A program made the position numbers and the translations under genes. Below the pieces are notes generated by a model, which was given only the letters and a program-made list of their open reading frames with translations, did no database searches and was not told where the DNA came from. A stretch of 64,000 nucleotides of DNA from Penelope pileata. Taxonomy: Eukaryota > Chordata > Aves > Galliformes > Cracidae. This document shows, one piece after another, positions 24,316 to 39,100 of the stretch. Location: contig WBMW01000023.1 in the NCBI GenBank assembly GCA_013396635.1, positions 310,001-374,000 of the forward strand, written 5' to 3'. Numbering within the stretch: position 1 is the first letter of the stretch; the number at the start of each line of letters is the position of its first letter.

Positions 24316-27300
24316 CTATTAAAAAAAAAAAAATCCATTTTAATTCAGAAATCCATTTCAAAACTGTAGGAAGCAAAACTGTAGTTGACTTTACTGAGAG
24401 AAGTCAAGGCAAGCACGAAATTACTAAAATGAAACAAAGGTATTGATAAACAAAGGGCTCTTGAACTTGCAAGCAAGAAATTCATGCACAGGATTAACAA
24501 GTTTCACCTTTGTGTTCAACACTGTAAAGATCATCACAGAAATATTATTTTGAGTGCATATCTCAGAGAGGTCACTAAAAAAAGTGAAGAGGTTTTAGCA
24601 GAAAAACTGCCAAGGGTATAAAATAAGGTATTTCACACTGAAAGTCCTATCCTTTGTCTCATAAACCAAACTGTGAACTGGTCGCTGACTTTTAGCAAAA
24701 GCCTGGCAGATGTTTTCTTGTACTAGAAAGTTCTTGCACTAGAACATTTTTCCATTTAGCAGAAAAAGCTGCAATACATCAAAAGGTTGTGAGCAGAATT
24801 CAGCTAAATTCTAAGATTAAAGTGAAAATTTTAAGGCTTCACAGTCTACCAATCTATCAATTGGTGATGTTGCATTTAAAAATTTTTTAAAGGTTAAAGG
24901 ACCTAACCTTGATCTTGCTGTCAGAGGAAGACAAGAGAAGTATGTAACAGTTTAAATGATGCAGGAAAAGATCTTCATGCCTCAGTTAGTAAAAGCTACC
25001 CAGCACATACTACAGACGTGGTCAGATTCCATATTCTAAATTGTAGAAGGGAGCTTTCAGCATCTAAACTGCAATGATCATCTGTGTTCTCACAGCTATG
25101 GAATAAACTCTTCTAGGATTTTCCACTAGTGCTGGAAAAGGCCTTGAACAACTCTAATAATAATCTATAAACACCAATTTTTTGCTAATGTTTTATTTGC
25201 AAGCTTAACTGCTATGGAGTCCTATCACAGCAGCTGAGCTGAGAGCAGCAGTAGCAGAACAGGTGGCAGTAATGTTCAGTTACAAATCTGCCTCCACAGA
25301 GCCTAAAACACAGACAGGTGATGCTTAACGGGGTGGGGGGAAGTTATATTCTTCAACAGTCTTCCTATGATTGTGCAAGCCTGGTCAGGATCGCTGCTGC
25401 AGTCTGTGGGAAGGGAAGGATTTATGGAGAGCACCCTAAAAACTGCTTGCTTTCCTACCTCCTAGATTACAATGTCCTGGCAAGTATCATTGCAATAAAA
25501 CCAAATCAGTCAAAAAAATCAGTGCATAAATATTTGAAAACAAAAAGCCAACAATTCAGAAGTGATGATGTGTTGCTGAGAAACTATCAAGCAAAAATGA
25601 TCTAAAAGAAGACAACTGTAATACATTTTCCAATATGCTGAATTTTTCAAGATGACATTTAGCATGGGATTTTCTTTTTGCTGCAGTTAATTTTTTAAAT
25701 ACATAATGGAAATTTCAGTGAACTGGCTAACTTAATAATAGTTTGTGTAATTATTTGATAAAGTTATCTCCCTCTTTCCTGAGGGACCTGTGCACTGCCT
25801 GAGCTGCCCATACAGCAGCCTACAAAAGGCTCTGTTTAACCCTAAATACTGGAGCAGAGCCTTTTAGCCTACAGGCTTAGAAACCTTTCAATTTCAGTTA
25901 GTCAATTCAAGGCAAAATCCTAACAAACACAACATAACACAAAATTACAAATTAATTTTACAAAAGTGTCAATAGCTATTAGGGATACAAATGCTACAGA
26001 ATACCATTAGTTTTCATTTAATATCTACCCTCTAGAACATGCTGTACCTTCATAACAAGAACAAGGCCAAAGTGGAGCAACTTCTAGCTGCTTCTGCAGA
26101 TCAGAAAGCTACAGCACTATTTTGATAAGTATTTTCTCCTTTGAGAAAAATCAACACACGGTGCCATTGGAATATTTACGTCATCAGATCCAAAGAACAT
26201 CAGACAAAGTGTCGGATTATATTCATCCAGGACTAGTCACTAGCAGTGTGGCTTCCACTGATCTGCTGAAGAAGACTCTAGGTATCTCTCCTGCTTTTGA
26301 GCTCTGAAGAAGCTCCAACTCCAGTAAGCTATCCTTTCTAAATGAAGCAGAAATTTTGCTGGTTGTCATCAGTTTTATGACAGTTTTGTCTACTTACCCC
26401 TACCTGTGCAGCAGCAGGCCTCATGTATCTCTTCTCCTTTTTATTTTTTAAGAAACAAACAAAGCTGTCCAAATGACGATCAAAATAAAAATAAAGTTTC
26501 TTTCCAGAGAGATGGAGAGGAGTGATAAGAAAAGAGCATGAACTATGAGTGAGACCAATGGCAATTATAAAGAAGCAAAAGGCAGCTGGGCTTGAACTAT
26601 GGGAGGGGAGTGATCCCAGCTGACACTTATTCAGAAGATTAGTTAATCATCTAAGGACAAATATGAACCTGAGAGTACATGCACACAGGTGCTGCTGACA
26701 GAAGAAATGCAAGTAACCAAGAAAAGTAATATGCAGGATAACTATTTTAATACATGAATTCATGTCAGCTTTTGGCACCTGATCATTAGTTCTGGTCCTT
26801 AGTAGAGAGCAAAAATATTTGGCAGCTTGAAAATTGTGCTCACATATAATTACTGTGCTGACATTCAGTACGTTCAGCAAGAGCATGCAAAGAACTGCAG
26901 GGTAATTTCTGATAAAAAGACAAGCAACTCCTCGAGCCACTGTCTTATGCTACTATGACAACACAGGAAGAACAAAGGTGATTGCCTTCTTTTCTACCAC
27001 TACCCTAAAATTAAGCCTTTCCCACAGACACTCACTTGGATAATGCCTCTGATTTGATGAGCATATTGAAGTAAGTCTTTTTTAGTTCCTCTTTAATTAT
27101 CTCAAATACCACTGGAGTAAAACTGAAGTCAGACAAATGGTCAACGATGAGTTTAAACAGGAGCTGTAAAGAAAATATTATTCCTTAGCCATTTGTACAA
27201 TGAGAACAACTTGGTTCTTTCCAACACGAACAAAATGTACACAGAGCTTTCAAAAATACAGTGTTTAAAGCTATTACACTTTTTCCAGGGAATAAATTAA

Positions 27301-30142
27301 CAGTATATTCAAAAAAAAAAAAAAAAGATCTGACACAAAGTAATCAATTATTTAAAAAACAAACAGTCTATTACCAGGACACATCACAGTCATTATACCA
27401 CTCAGGCAACAATTTTGCTAAAAACATATAAATCTTGTTCAGCAAAAGTACCTACAACTGGATAGCTATCTCTTACCATAAAATACATTAAGGAATTAAA
27501 CTTATAACAACCACAAAATGGCAATGAAAATCCTTTACTTGCAAACAGGGACCCACAAAGAAAGAAACAACCCAATCACACTGATGCGATAAATCTAGAC
27601 TCTGAAATCTCCTCTTACAGCATCCTACAGAGCACACAAATGTCTTCCTCACCTCTATTCTCCAAAGAAAACATTACAGAGGGACAAAAATTCCTTCTGT
27701 TCCTTTAGTTCTTTTCAGCCCTGTCTCATAGTCACAGTGCTTCCAGGATTCCAGAGATGACATAAAGCTATACCAAGTGTATGTAAATACAGGGATCTGT
27801 TACATTACATTTTTCATGTCTTGTACTATTTGCTTTCTTTGGCTTCAGATCTAAATGTTGCTCCAGGAGTGCCTAAAAACTTCCACTTTATAACCAAACA
27901 GTTAGTTGCAACAGTCACTCTGGCAGTTCAGCTTTTCTTTCAAGAGGCCACCCTTGGGATGGCTCAAAAGCTTCTGGAAATATAACCTGACAATTTGGGA
28001 ACTGGGAGTGAAAATGTAGTTAGTAACCTTAGTTCTTCACAGGTCCAGAAGTTCACAGATAACACAAGGTCCTTGTAAGGCCCTCTAAGGCCTCCAAGGC
28101 TAACACAAGGTCTCTAGCTGAGGTCCTCTAAGAGTGTAATAGTTTCACAAGTAGCGAGGTTCCCCCACTACCAAAACCTTATCCATATTGCACATGCATC
28201 TTTATTTTACTGATCTAACAGTTGATCAGTGGTTATATTTGCAACTGCTTTCACATCACCAGTTGGTAGAGATCAGTCTGTGTCAATGACCCTTGCAGAC
28301 AGGTGAGGCTAGATAGTCAAGCAAGATGTGCCTCTGGCAGTTACCATCTATTTCAAAATATAAAACAGAATAGCAATTAGGAAAGCGCTTTTTAACAGCT
28401 GTATGTAGTGGAAACAAGCAGAAACAAGAAGTGATTTGTCCCCGCTTGTTGTTGTGTGCACCTTTCTTTATTATATGCAAAACCATTATCCCTCTGTAGG
28501 CTTTAAAACCACACAGAACTATTAGAATTAATGAACTCTAATGTAAGCCTAAGCCTTTCAGGCTTCTGACTAACATGGAAAACAGTGCTCAACACATGAT
28601 TTGTTGAGCTCTACTGAGGATGATGTCAGGACTTACATGCAACTTATGACTGAAGCCTTTCACTCTAATGAGCAAACCATGCTCTCCAGCCTCCAGCTGG
28701 TACTCCAGTTGAGCAATATCAGCTCCATATGCTGGTTCTGACAGATTCAGACAGAGGACGCTTACAAAAGCATCTAGAAGTACTACACTACATGAATGAC
28801 AAAGGAAGTTAGAGTGGGAATCAACATAAAAAAGAAATTTTCAATTCAATAATTCTAAGAACAAGAAGCTGCTCAGGCTAAGAGCTTGAAGCTCCTAGCT
28901 AGACATTACTTTCCTCAGAGAACACCCAAGGATGTCTTCTAGTTTTTCTGGCATGAGGCTTGCAACTTTTTTTTCCCTTTTACTCTTCTATACAAAATTT
29001 TGTAAAACTACAGCGTTTGATAACCTGCAGCATTCTCTAGAGTATACAAGGATAACACTACCTTGAATAAAAAAATAATTTTTAAGGACTACATTAACAC
29101 TCAGTAAAGTTTGCTTGCTATATACTAACAAGGTTTAAAAAACCTTATGTGGCCGCAGAGAAGACATTGGGAAGATTCACCATATTACCATAAAGGTTAT
29201 AAGGTACTTGCATACTGAGTCAGCTGCACTAAGACCTAGTATGCTTTTATTTTTTCCTGAAAAAACATTCAATTCCTTATCATCTCAAAACATAACTACT
29301 GAGCAACAGAGAAAATTAAGTGAAAGGAGTTTATTTATAATCTGCATTAGATGTTTAATTGGTGCTACTTTATCTCAGCTTTAATTTTCTGCCTTGGTTT
29401 GCAGGGCAAATGACAGAGATTCTTACCTCTCTGCAGACCGCTGTACCTGTGGAGAGATCAGGTGGAAACTTACACAAGCTGAGGGAAAGAAAAAAGAGAG
29501 AGAGAAGAAAAGAACAACTGCAGAAACAACCTCAGCTTCAATTCAAGTATGCAAATACTTTTCTTCTAGACTCTTCTGGTTTTTTTCCCCACCAACTTGC
29601 ATACTTTGAGCTACCTCTAAATCCAACGTGAACTTGGAATTGTAGTCACCTTGCATTAAAAACCAAAAAAGCCACTCACATGGTGAAAGCAGATTTTATG
29701 CTTATTCAGTTTTCAAATTGCTCAAGACTGGCATAATGTCTTGTTCTGCTTCCATTTTCTTTATAGACACTAATATTATCCCTCTATGTCAAAAGCAATA
29801 AAAATGCCTCTAAAACTACAATCCCCTTACAGTATATGAACACTACATCAAAAAGCTTCTCTGTAAGAACTACAGGATTGTCCTACAGAATACCATTACC
29901 CTAATAATGGCAATACAGTTTTATTTTGCATTGTCTCAGTGATTCCAGAGAATATATTTTGAGTACACAGAGAAAATATGAATGTCTGGGGAGAAGGAAG
30001 AGTTGTGAGACTCTGACTTTCTTGGTGTTTTTTTAAACTTCTACCAGACTTAAAATCTCCAAATTTGTTCCTTCTTTCCAGATGCTTTAACTCCTGAGAT
30101 GCTCGTTTGTTTTTTTTTTTTCAGTTAGATCTCTTCTAGAAA

Positions 30143-30188
<46 letters not shown>

Positions 30189-33100
30189 AGGAAGAAAATA
30201 GATTGAATCGTTAGAAAGGCTTTTGGCTCTTAGAACAGTTTCATGTTGAGAAGTCAGATGCCAAAGAATCAATAAGAATGCCAATGCTTAGTCACTGTCC
30301 GCATTTTCAGACACATGCTGCAATTCATTCTCATGAGGAAAGATACTAGACTGGGAATCACTTTGAGCTCTTGCCCAGTGAACAAAATATGAAAAAAACC
30401 TGTGTTAATCTAAGGGCACATCAGGCTAACATAAGTCAAGATGTTCCAGTTTCTACAACCCAAATAACACAACTGAGCAACAAAGCTATAGTCAGACTCC
30501 AACACCTCTGAAATACTAGACTGCATGACCAAGTACTCAGTTGGAATTGGGCTGACTGGGGAAAGAAAAAGCCAGGAGAAGAAGGGGAAAGGGGAATCCA
30601 AGACAAGAGCACTTCAGCTTCAACAAAAATAATGTAGTTTTAATAGACCATGGAATACGAGGTGTCCATGGAGAAGATGACCTTTTCTCAAAAACTGGAA
30701 TAACAAAGCCACAGGGGGAAAAAAAAAACACAACTGTAATAAGCCAATTTCAACTTTACAATAACCAATTTATGTGAGAATAAAAGAACTAAAGTCATGA
30801 CCTTTTCTTTAGTATTAAAATAAACCAATCCCATTGTTCTGAAGTCTTCCTTCTGAACGTAAGTTATTGCCTGACCTTTCTTATTCCACTGCAGCATACA
30901 AAGTGCTTGGGCAAGCATTTAAGCTATTTTCTCATTCCTAAATCCAATATACAGAACAGAGTTTTGTGTAACCACAGAGGAGAAAATGTGCACCCCTTTC
31001 ATAACTTCAACACAGGAGCTTCTGCAGGTACAATCAGAGACCTGTACAATCTCCCTGAAAGCTGACTCAAAGCCCACACAGGCTAGCAATCCACAAGCAC
31101 TGGTGTTGAAACGGGAGTGGATATTTGGACTAGGGGCCCAGAGGGCAAAAGCCATGAAGGATGGGATGCAGTGATATAAATGAAAGCACTGTAATTCTGC
31201 GCTAACACCTCTCTCCACAGACTCATCTTAGAAAAAGCTATTTGGTATAACAAGCCACCTACTGAACAAGCAATCTACTTAACAACAACGACAACAACAA
31301 AAGACTGCACAATGTTTATGGGAACCTGGAGAAAGCTTTGTTCTGCACATTTGTGATTACACTAGTTACCTTTAGGTTTCTGGAATGCATTGTCCTTCTT
31401 GTACCACATGCATCCCTGCGGTGTACTCAGAACTTTTACTGGATAATCTGTCTCAGGGAAATCAGGTGCCTTTAGGGAGAAATCAGTGGCTACACAGAAA
31501 CATAACGCACAGCTTGTTACACTTCAGATCTACTATCCAAGTACACTATTTTCTAAAACATAATTTTCTCCTCTCTTCTACGTCCCTATACTATATTAAG
31601 TTATATACAACTGTTTGGACACAGAAATAGCTAATTTGGCCCCACAGCAGTACTCGATCCATATGACAACCTTTGAGCAAAGTGCAAATGGCCTGTTATT
31701 CAAAATTACATTAGTATTCTTTCTGGTGTGGCTGGTCAGAACCAAGAAACCAAGGTCAGATTTCTCTAGCCACTTAGAGGACATTCGGAACGCTTTAGGA
31801 CTATTTTATTTTTATTTTACTTTGCCTTAAAAATACAGTAAAGAGAAAATGCCAGATAGAATATGATACAAAAATTGAAATTTGTAAAAACCTTTACCAA
31901 AATTTAATACAAATAAATATTTTTCTATAGCAGGAGAAATATGAAATTGCAGAGACCATTTTTCACATATCACCTGTTATCATGCAGAACAAACTAAGGA
32001 AGAAGGCAATGCAGAATTCAATCAGGCACTGGTGTCTCACCTAGATACTCATTTTCTTCTGGAAGATGCAAGTATGGATTTAACTCCAAGTTACAGGCCC
32101 ACACAGCCGCCCAGTGCTGCTCAATGTCTGTGAAGCACATGAAGCTGCTTTTAAAATTTGTTTTGAAACAAACATTGAAGTAAATTACATTGAGCATAAA
32201 TCAAAATTATGCACGTTATCATTCCTAGTTACCAAACAATTCTGCTACATGCACTGCTTGTGTTTTCCACTCTTCACTTATTTACTTAAGTAGAAACTTC
32301 TATACTCCCTCCCACACAAAAGATACCTTGCCCCAAAGGTTAGGCAGGCTCATCTACTACAAAAATCTAGAGGGAAATTTCTACCAGATTTCCACAAAAG
32401 CATCCAGCCCCCTTGCAATACTCATACAGTCAGGTTAGCAATTAAAACTCATCTAGAGTCAGAGTTCATTCTCACATATCTAGATGTGTATGATTAGGCA
32501 TTACACTTTCACCTTTCAAATAGCTTTCATTCATGTTTAAAAAAAATAAAAATCTAAATGCTTCAAAGGCTCCTTTTACCTTCTACACTGTACTGTGTCT
32601 CAAACCATCTCTCCTTTAGAGGGCACTTTCCCTCATTGTTGGTAGACAACAGACAAAGATTGGCTCTCTGAGGGCAGAGCAAGTCAAGGACATCAGCAAT
32701 TACCTACAGCAACGATGAAGAAACTTGATTATACTTCAAATGCATAAAAAAATGGACACTTAGTCAAGAGCCTTCCATTTCACTCAGTACTCTCAATATA
32801 CTGAATCTTTACTCAAAGCTGTGCCTCTACTCACTTCAGGTCTGTAGTCCAGCAGAAGCTGATCTCCTGTCAGAAAGTCCTGCTTACAGAAAAGATGCAT
32901 GTTTCCACAAATATTTTCAACATAATTAAAGGGATCAGCCTGGAAAATGAATAAAATTTTGTTTCATGTCATCAACAACTAAAACATTAATTTATATATT
33001 TTTTGTGCTATACAGAGCTAACTTTGCTTGCCTGCTATTATTAAGCAGCCATCCTTACAACAAATCAAAGAAAAATTTCTAAGATCCTTTTCTGCCCACA

Positions 33101-36100
33101 TAGTTAGGATCATATTCAAAACACCTTTCTATCTGATGCTTTCATAAAAAAAGGAAAAAAGATTACTTGATTACAGATATGTCTGTATGGATTTAAAAAA
33201 TTTTTAAATTTAAAAAAAAAAAAAAAAAAGAATGAATGAACTTGCATGAGCTTGTGACCAGTTCTAACAAACAGAGAAAATAAAAGAGCTAAGTAGCTAA
33301 GTACCTGATCCTGGAAAGAAAATTCATTGTAACTTATCTTCTGGATCTCCTTCCAAATTCTGTGAATGAAAAATATTTATTCATTATCCTATTACATCAC
33401 TTTTGAGATAAATAAGAGAACACTGCTAGGCACAATACTGAATATTTGAGTCAAAAAGTAACATATCTCTATAGCATACTTTCCTAAGCTATCATGAAGG
33501 AAAAAAGCAGTATACTAGAAATATGCTGATAACTCCTTTCTGTCTGAAACTGACAACATCCGAGATTTTTCAGACAAATCTCATTAGTCCTACAAATTAC
33601 TGGCCTCTTCCCTCTTTTCAATGAAGTAACAGTTAAATTGTTAAATGGAAAACATAATCAAAGAATTAGAAACAAGAACTGAAAAATTTTGATTCCAGTT
33701 CCATTGCTATACCCACTGCCTAACTCGAAATGTTTGAGCTCACTCTCAGATTGCAAAAAATAAGGGAACCTTTTACAGATCCCTTGGAAAATAAATTTCC
33801 CGTTATTAGTTTGGATAGCATGAAATGCTATCAGAATACAGAAAAACAGGTGGAGTTATGCCAGCTGAAAATATTACTGTCCTCAGACTATCCAAAGTCA
33901 CTGGAGGTTCCTCTTCATTCCCCTGTTGTGTTTTAAGCTACTTGCTTAAGATGCTCCTTTTCATCTCTTATCAAAATGAGTTTTGCTAGCAACTGTCCTT
34001 TCTTTAAACTGTTAAAGCTAATCTGCTCCCTTCTGGCTGATGAAGCTGAGCAAACAGTTTTAAGTTCAATAAGTGAAAGTTTATCTTCAGCAGAACATGG
34101 AAGGTGAAAGAGCTGTAGTTGAGAAAGGGCGTGAGGACAAGGGTGTTCCTTAGTATTTAAGTAATACACATCTAAGTGGACTAGGATACTCACATACAAG
34201 ATTAGAATCTAATTAATCTTCTTTCTACTGCTCTTATGATAAAGCACTGGATTCAAGATTTACCTTCTATCTGGGCCCATTATCTGCAACATTTTCATAT
34301 ATTGGAATACAACATGTGCAACCTGGAGATGGACAAACAAGTAGCTTCTTTGGACATCTGGGCATGGCAAAATGACAAGATATCCAAATTGCAATGAAAT
34401 TTACCTCATAGAAATGCTCATAACCTTCACTAGTCAAAGTTATAGAAATTCTGAACATAGAGTAAGTGGAGTTCTGTTCAAATCCTGTCTCAGCATTTCC
34501 TGCAGATAAGGTAACAGCCCAAAACCTATCAAACAGTTAAATACAATATCAATTACTCCAGTTATAAACTTTCCTTAAGTATCATCTCATTGTTGAAGTT
34601 TATCTCATTCAGCGAAAGCTGCTTAAAAACTTAATCCTAACTAATTAAGCCAGAGATATTTCTCTCCACAATGTCAAATTCTTTCAAATTAAAAAACTGC
34701 AAGGCAGGCATCCGTCTAGAATATATTTAGCACATCAAAATATGAAATATATATTTTTCATTTAGAACAAGAGCAACATAGAAGTTAACAGTTATAAAAT
34801 CTTCCAGTTATAATAATTCTTTTTAGAAGTAAATACACAGTTGGTACTTTATCTGAGTGTTCTGCAACACTTAAATCACATGGTAAATATAAAACTTAAA
34901 AGGAACTACAGACGTTGCCTAAAATTTGACAAATTATATAGTTTTCCCCATTGAACACTTTGAAGAAACAAAACACATACTTTTTCCTAAGAAAAGAAAG
35001 AATACTGCCTTTGCCTTCATGTCCTACCAGCCAGGAGACATAGCACAGTGGCTTTACCCTAGAAAAATGAATATACAGCCATTACAATGCCAAGAGAAAA
35101 AAATCTTAACTTGATTAATATTAAGAAAAACCAAATTATAGTTAAGTGGACATTTTTTTTCACACAAAGATTCTATAAATGCAGCTATAAATACCTTCTC
35201 TCTCCACTATAAAAATGACTGCTTGTCCATTTCAAAGTATAAGAGAAAGCCCAATAGAATACAGCAACTGTATTAAAAATTAATTTCCAAATGTTAACCA
35301 TTACATTTAATGAACACATAGAATCCTGATATCTCACTACAGAACCATAATTTCATGTGAAATCATAATCATAAGCTCACGTGAAATCAAAACAAACGAT
35401 AAGGGCCCAAAAACAAGACTTAAGAACACTCATGGCTTTAGGTCAAAAAAGGCAATGTAGGAGTTTGTGTACAGTCAGATAAGCCCAGAAGCACAAATTT
35501 CCCAGGCACCTTCCTTCTTTACCATCAGTACCTGAAATTCTGATCGTTAAATAGTGTGAGCAGCTCAGTGTGCAGGTACTCACCAAGACTGGGGAGACAG
35601 AAGGAGCTTAAATCCCCATGCCAGAAACTGATCTGACAGGCATGAGCATGATACATGCATCAGCAGCTTGTTGGAAGCTTTTTTGGACTCCCACAGTGGA
35701 AGAGTGAAGTGTTTCAGTCTCTGCTCTCTAGTGTATTCATGATTTACTTTTGATATAAGCTGTGTAACTGCCCATGGTGTAGGAACTAAAATCAACATCT
35801 TCCTGCTCTGCTACTATATGCTAACCTCCAACCAACACAGACAACCTCTTCCAACATCTGTGATGTACCTCAGCTGTACATTTTTTCCACAGGCACAGTA
35901 ACTCTACTTCCAGAAGAAACAAACTGTTTTATAAACAGCATGAAATCAAAATCTAAGGTAAGTGATAATTACATAACCAGTGTAACGATAGCCTAAGCAT
36001 AATTTTACCTGTAATTTCTCCTTTGTGGGGGCAGTGCCCAAGTGATAATCAACATATGGATACTCTGCACTGGGATAACTGTAAAACACATTTATTCATT

Positions 36101-39100
36101 GAAAACAGTGACGTGTTACTATTTCCAATACTTTTAATCTCAAGAATGATCTGTGAGCAAGATATTTTGTTTGATGTAGGAAAAAAAAAACATATGCACA
36201 TGCATTTGAGAATATGGAAGTATATAAAAACATATACACTAATTCATTAAGCTAACATCCACTACTCTGTTAAACCATTGCAAATAAGGTATGGCTTATA
36301 TACTATCCCATGGTTTAATAGGATCAACTAACAGTCACAGTAATCCTGACCTTCTGCAATGAAAGAATAATTTCCTGTGAGTCAAATAACTTTATTATGA
36401 GATCTATATGCAGAGAAATAACTCCCTCACTTCTGGAGGAGGATTAGTTTATTACAGTTGATATTGTCATTTTCATCTCAGTTTGGGTTTCCATCCTCCT
36501 ATTTCCTTTTTTTATCACAGAGAAATTGCCAGAGCCAATCTGACAGCTTCTAGGGGCAAGAAAGCAGTCATGCACAACAAAGTAGGCTCTTGCAAAAGGC
36601 GACCAGGAATCCTTTGAGATCAGGGAAAGTGGACTGGAGAGCAGCAGAACTGAGAATTCTATCACCTAGCTCTAAAATAATAGTGCTCAAATCACAGAAT
36701 CTGAAGTTATATGCCTTCATGCAGCACCAAAGGGGCAGCCTTTTGTCACAAACCATAGAGAAGGTGGAGAGAATAAATACTGGTATACATTTAGATGAGG
36801 GGTGAAGAGCATTAGTAGGCAACAATGCACAGAAAGCCTATGACACTGCTAATTGCAGGGCCTGCCTAGCCATTGTTCCTACTGGCTGTGAGACCCCTGA
36901 ACTGACGTGGTGGATGAGTATTGTGAACGGGTGTGTTTTACTGATAAAGCAATCTTTTTCTGGGTACAGAGGAAAAAGGTTGCTATGGAAACCCTGAGCA
37001 AATTCAACACATCACCTGCACATAAAGTCTCTGCAATGGCTCTCTTGGAAGTTGAGCCTTTGCTTACTTCTTGCTAGGGATCCCTGAAAACTATACAAAG
37101 GTTTTACAAATAATGATTGCACAGGCCATGAATGGTACTTTTGCATCCACAAGACAGATCAAAGACTGCTATAAAGTACTATTATTAATACATAAGGAAA
37201 GCAATGTATTTTTCTTAAAAGAAGTCTTCAGATGGCCATAGACGTTGGCAAATCTGATGCATGCAGGGAACAAGGAAGGTCTGGCAGTTTTCTGTGAGAA
37301 GACAGACGTGCCAGAGGTCTACCTGTTTGCTAAGGAAGCCTTATGCTTGGATCTCCTAATCTACTAGAGTAGTTTTCTTCTTGCAGAGTAAGGGCAAAGG
37401 AAACAACCAAATACTGGAATCAAAGACACTGGAAGAACTAGAGTAGTTTTCAGGAGATGACAAGCATGAGAAAAAAAGAAATACAAAAATAATTAAAAGG
37501 TATGCAGACACACAGGTGAAAAGGTTAAAAAGAAATAAAATCCAGGTTCTTGTCTAAGCCTAACAAAAAACATGAAGTCCACTCAGTGCAGTATGAAAAC
37601 ATTTCCCTAAAGGCAAAATTTTTAAGTTTCTGTCATGCATGCACTGCCCCAGCTCTCTCACCTCTGTAAAGTCTGTGAAATTCTGATGTGTCAAAAGGGT
37701 CTGTCAGATGATCAAAACTTGGTTTTGGTAAACCACTGCAAATAAAATAAAATAAAAACACATTAGCATAATGTTCTTTTAACACAAAGCAAGGCCAATA
37801 ACTGCTTGCTTCCATGCTACTGCCCAGCTCTGAAGTACCATCCTGAACCACTCGACAGAACTAAGATGCCCTTTCAAGTGACGTGGACCAGAAACTGGGC
37901 ATTTTTCCCATTTTCAGCCACTCATTTACACACCTGAGTCCATGCTAGACTTTGGATTTTTTTCTTCTAATACAGATGTTGTTTATTTAGTCACTTTTAG
38001 CAAGAATTGTCTTGCAAGCAAGGATGTGTGTTTGCAAAGGAAGTCATTCAGCCAATAGCTGGCAACAGTGGCACAGCACAGCAGACAAAACTCTTTGATT
38101 TAAGGTAATAAGGTCACTTTACTTGGCCCTAAACTGATTACTTCTTATAGAGCTGTATTTTCAATTAAGTGGATACAACTTAGCTGTATCACAATTTCCA
38201 GATACAAAAAGGAGATGTCTCTTCTAAGTAGCGTATTATGATGCATAGTTTAATATCAAATTAGCTTAGAAACCCACAGCCAGCCAGCCTCTATCAGCCA
38301 CAACAAAATGCCAACTCAGCTATCCTTTGTTACTAATTATCTAACACAAAGCAGAGACAAACTAATTGACATTCTTCAAAATTAGAACGTAACTCTCTGA
38401 ACAGCAACTGAAGAAGGAACAGAGGTGTAACAGTGATCCACGTGTAAAGTCAAGATCCACATCATGGAACATATTAAATACTATCATATGTTCTAAAGAA
38501 ATATTTCATGAATTTACTAACTTACAAAGATGACAATGTCTTAACTTAGTCATTGAAAATAGGAAATCAGTAGAATTAAAGCATCTGTAGATACAAGGAA
38601 AAGCAATTACATAACATGTTGCATGTTTAGAACTTGGTTTCACAACTTACTACCATGAGAAATATCAGAAAAGAATCTCACTTATTTGGAATCTGCGAGA
38701 AAATTTCTGTCACCCAATCCTCCAAAGTGTTCAAAGTTTCTAGTGAAGAGAAATAAAAAAAGCAGAAATACAGCTTTTCAAAGGGCATGAGTAGGTTTTC
38801 TGAAAATAAAAACAACTCATAAACCTCGCAAACTTAAAACAATGTTAAGGTAGGGATCCCAAGTATAGGTTCACTTACTTGAGCTTTCTACCACATCCAC
38901 TGACACAAGAACGAATCGAACAAGTGTGGTAGCAACACACTATCTACTGTAATGCCACCAAACCCTGCATATATGTTAAGAAAACAAAAAAAAAACCCTA
39001 ATAACCACAAAGCAAACAACATTTTTTATCTCACTCATAAAATGCACTCATCATAAAATACACAAAAATTACTATACAGAGCTCAGATGATTGCCAACTC

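Noticed and set aside
28040..28140. Repeated caaggtc/ctctaag words suggesting a tandem repeat or regulatory array
   Set aside because: Copies are irregular in spacing and sequence. No clear unit could be defined.
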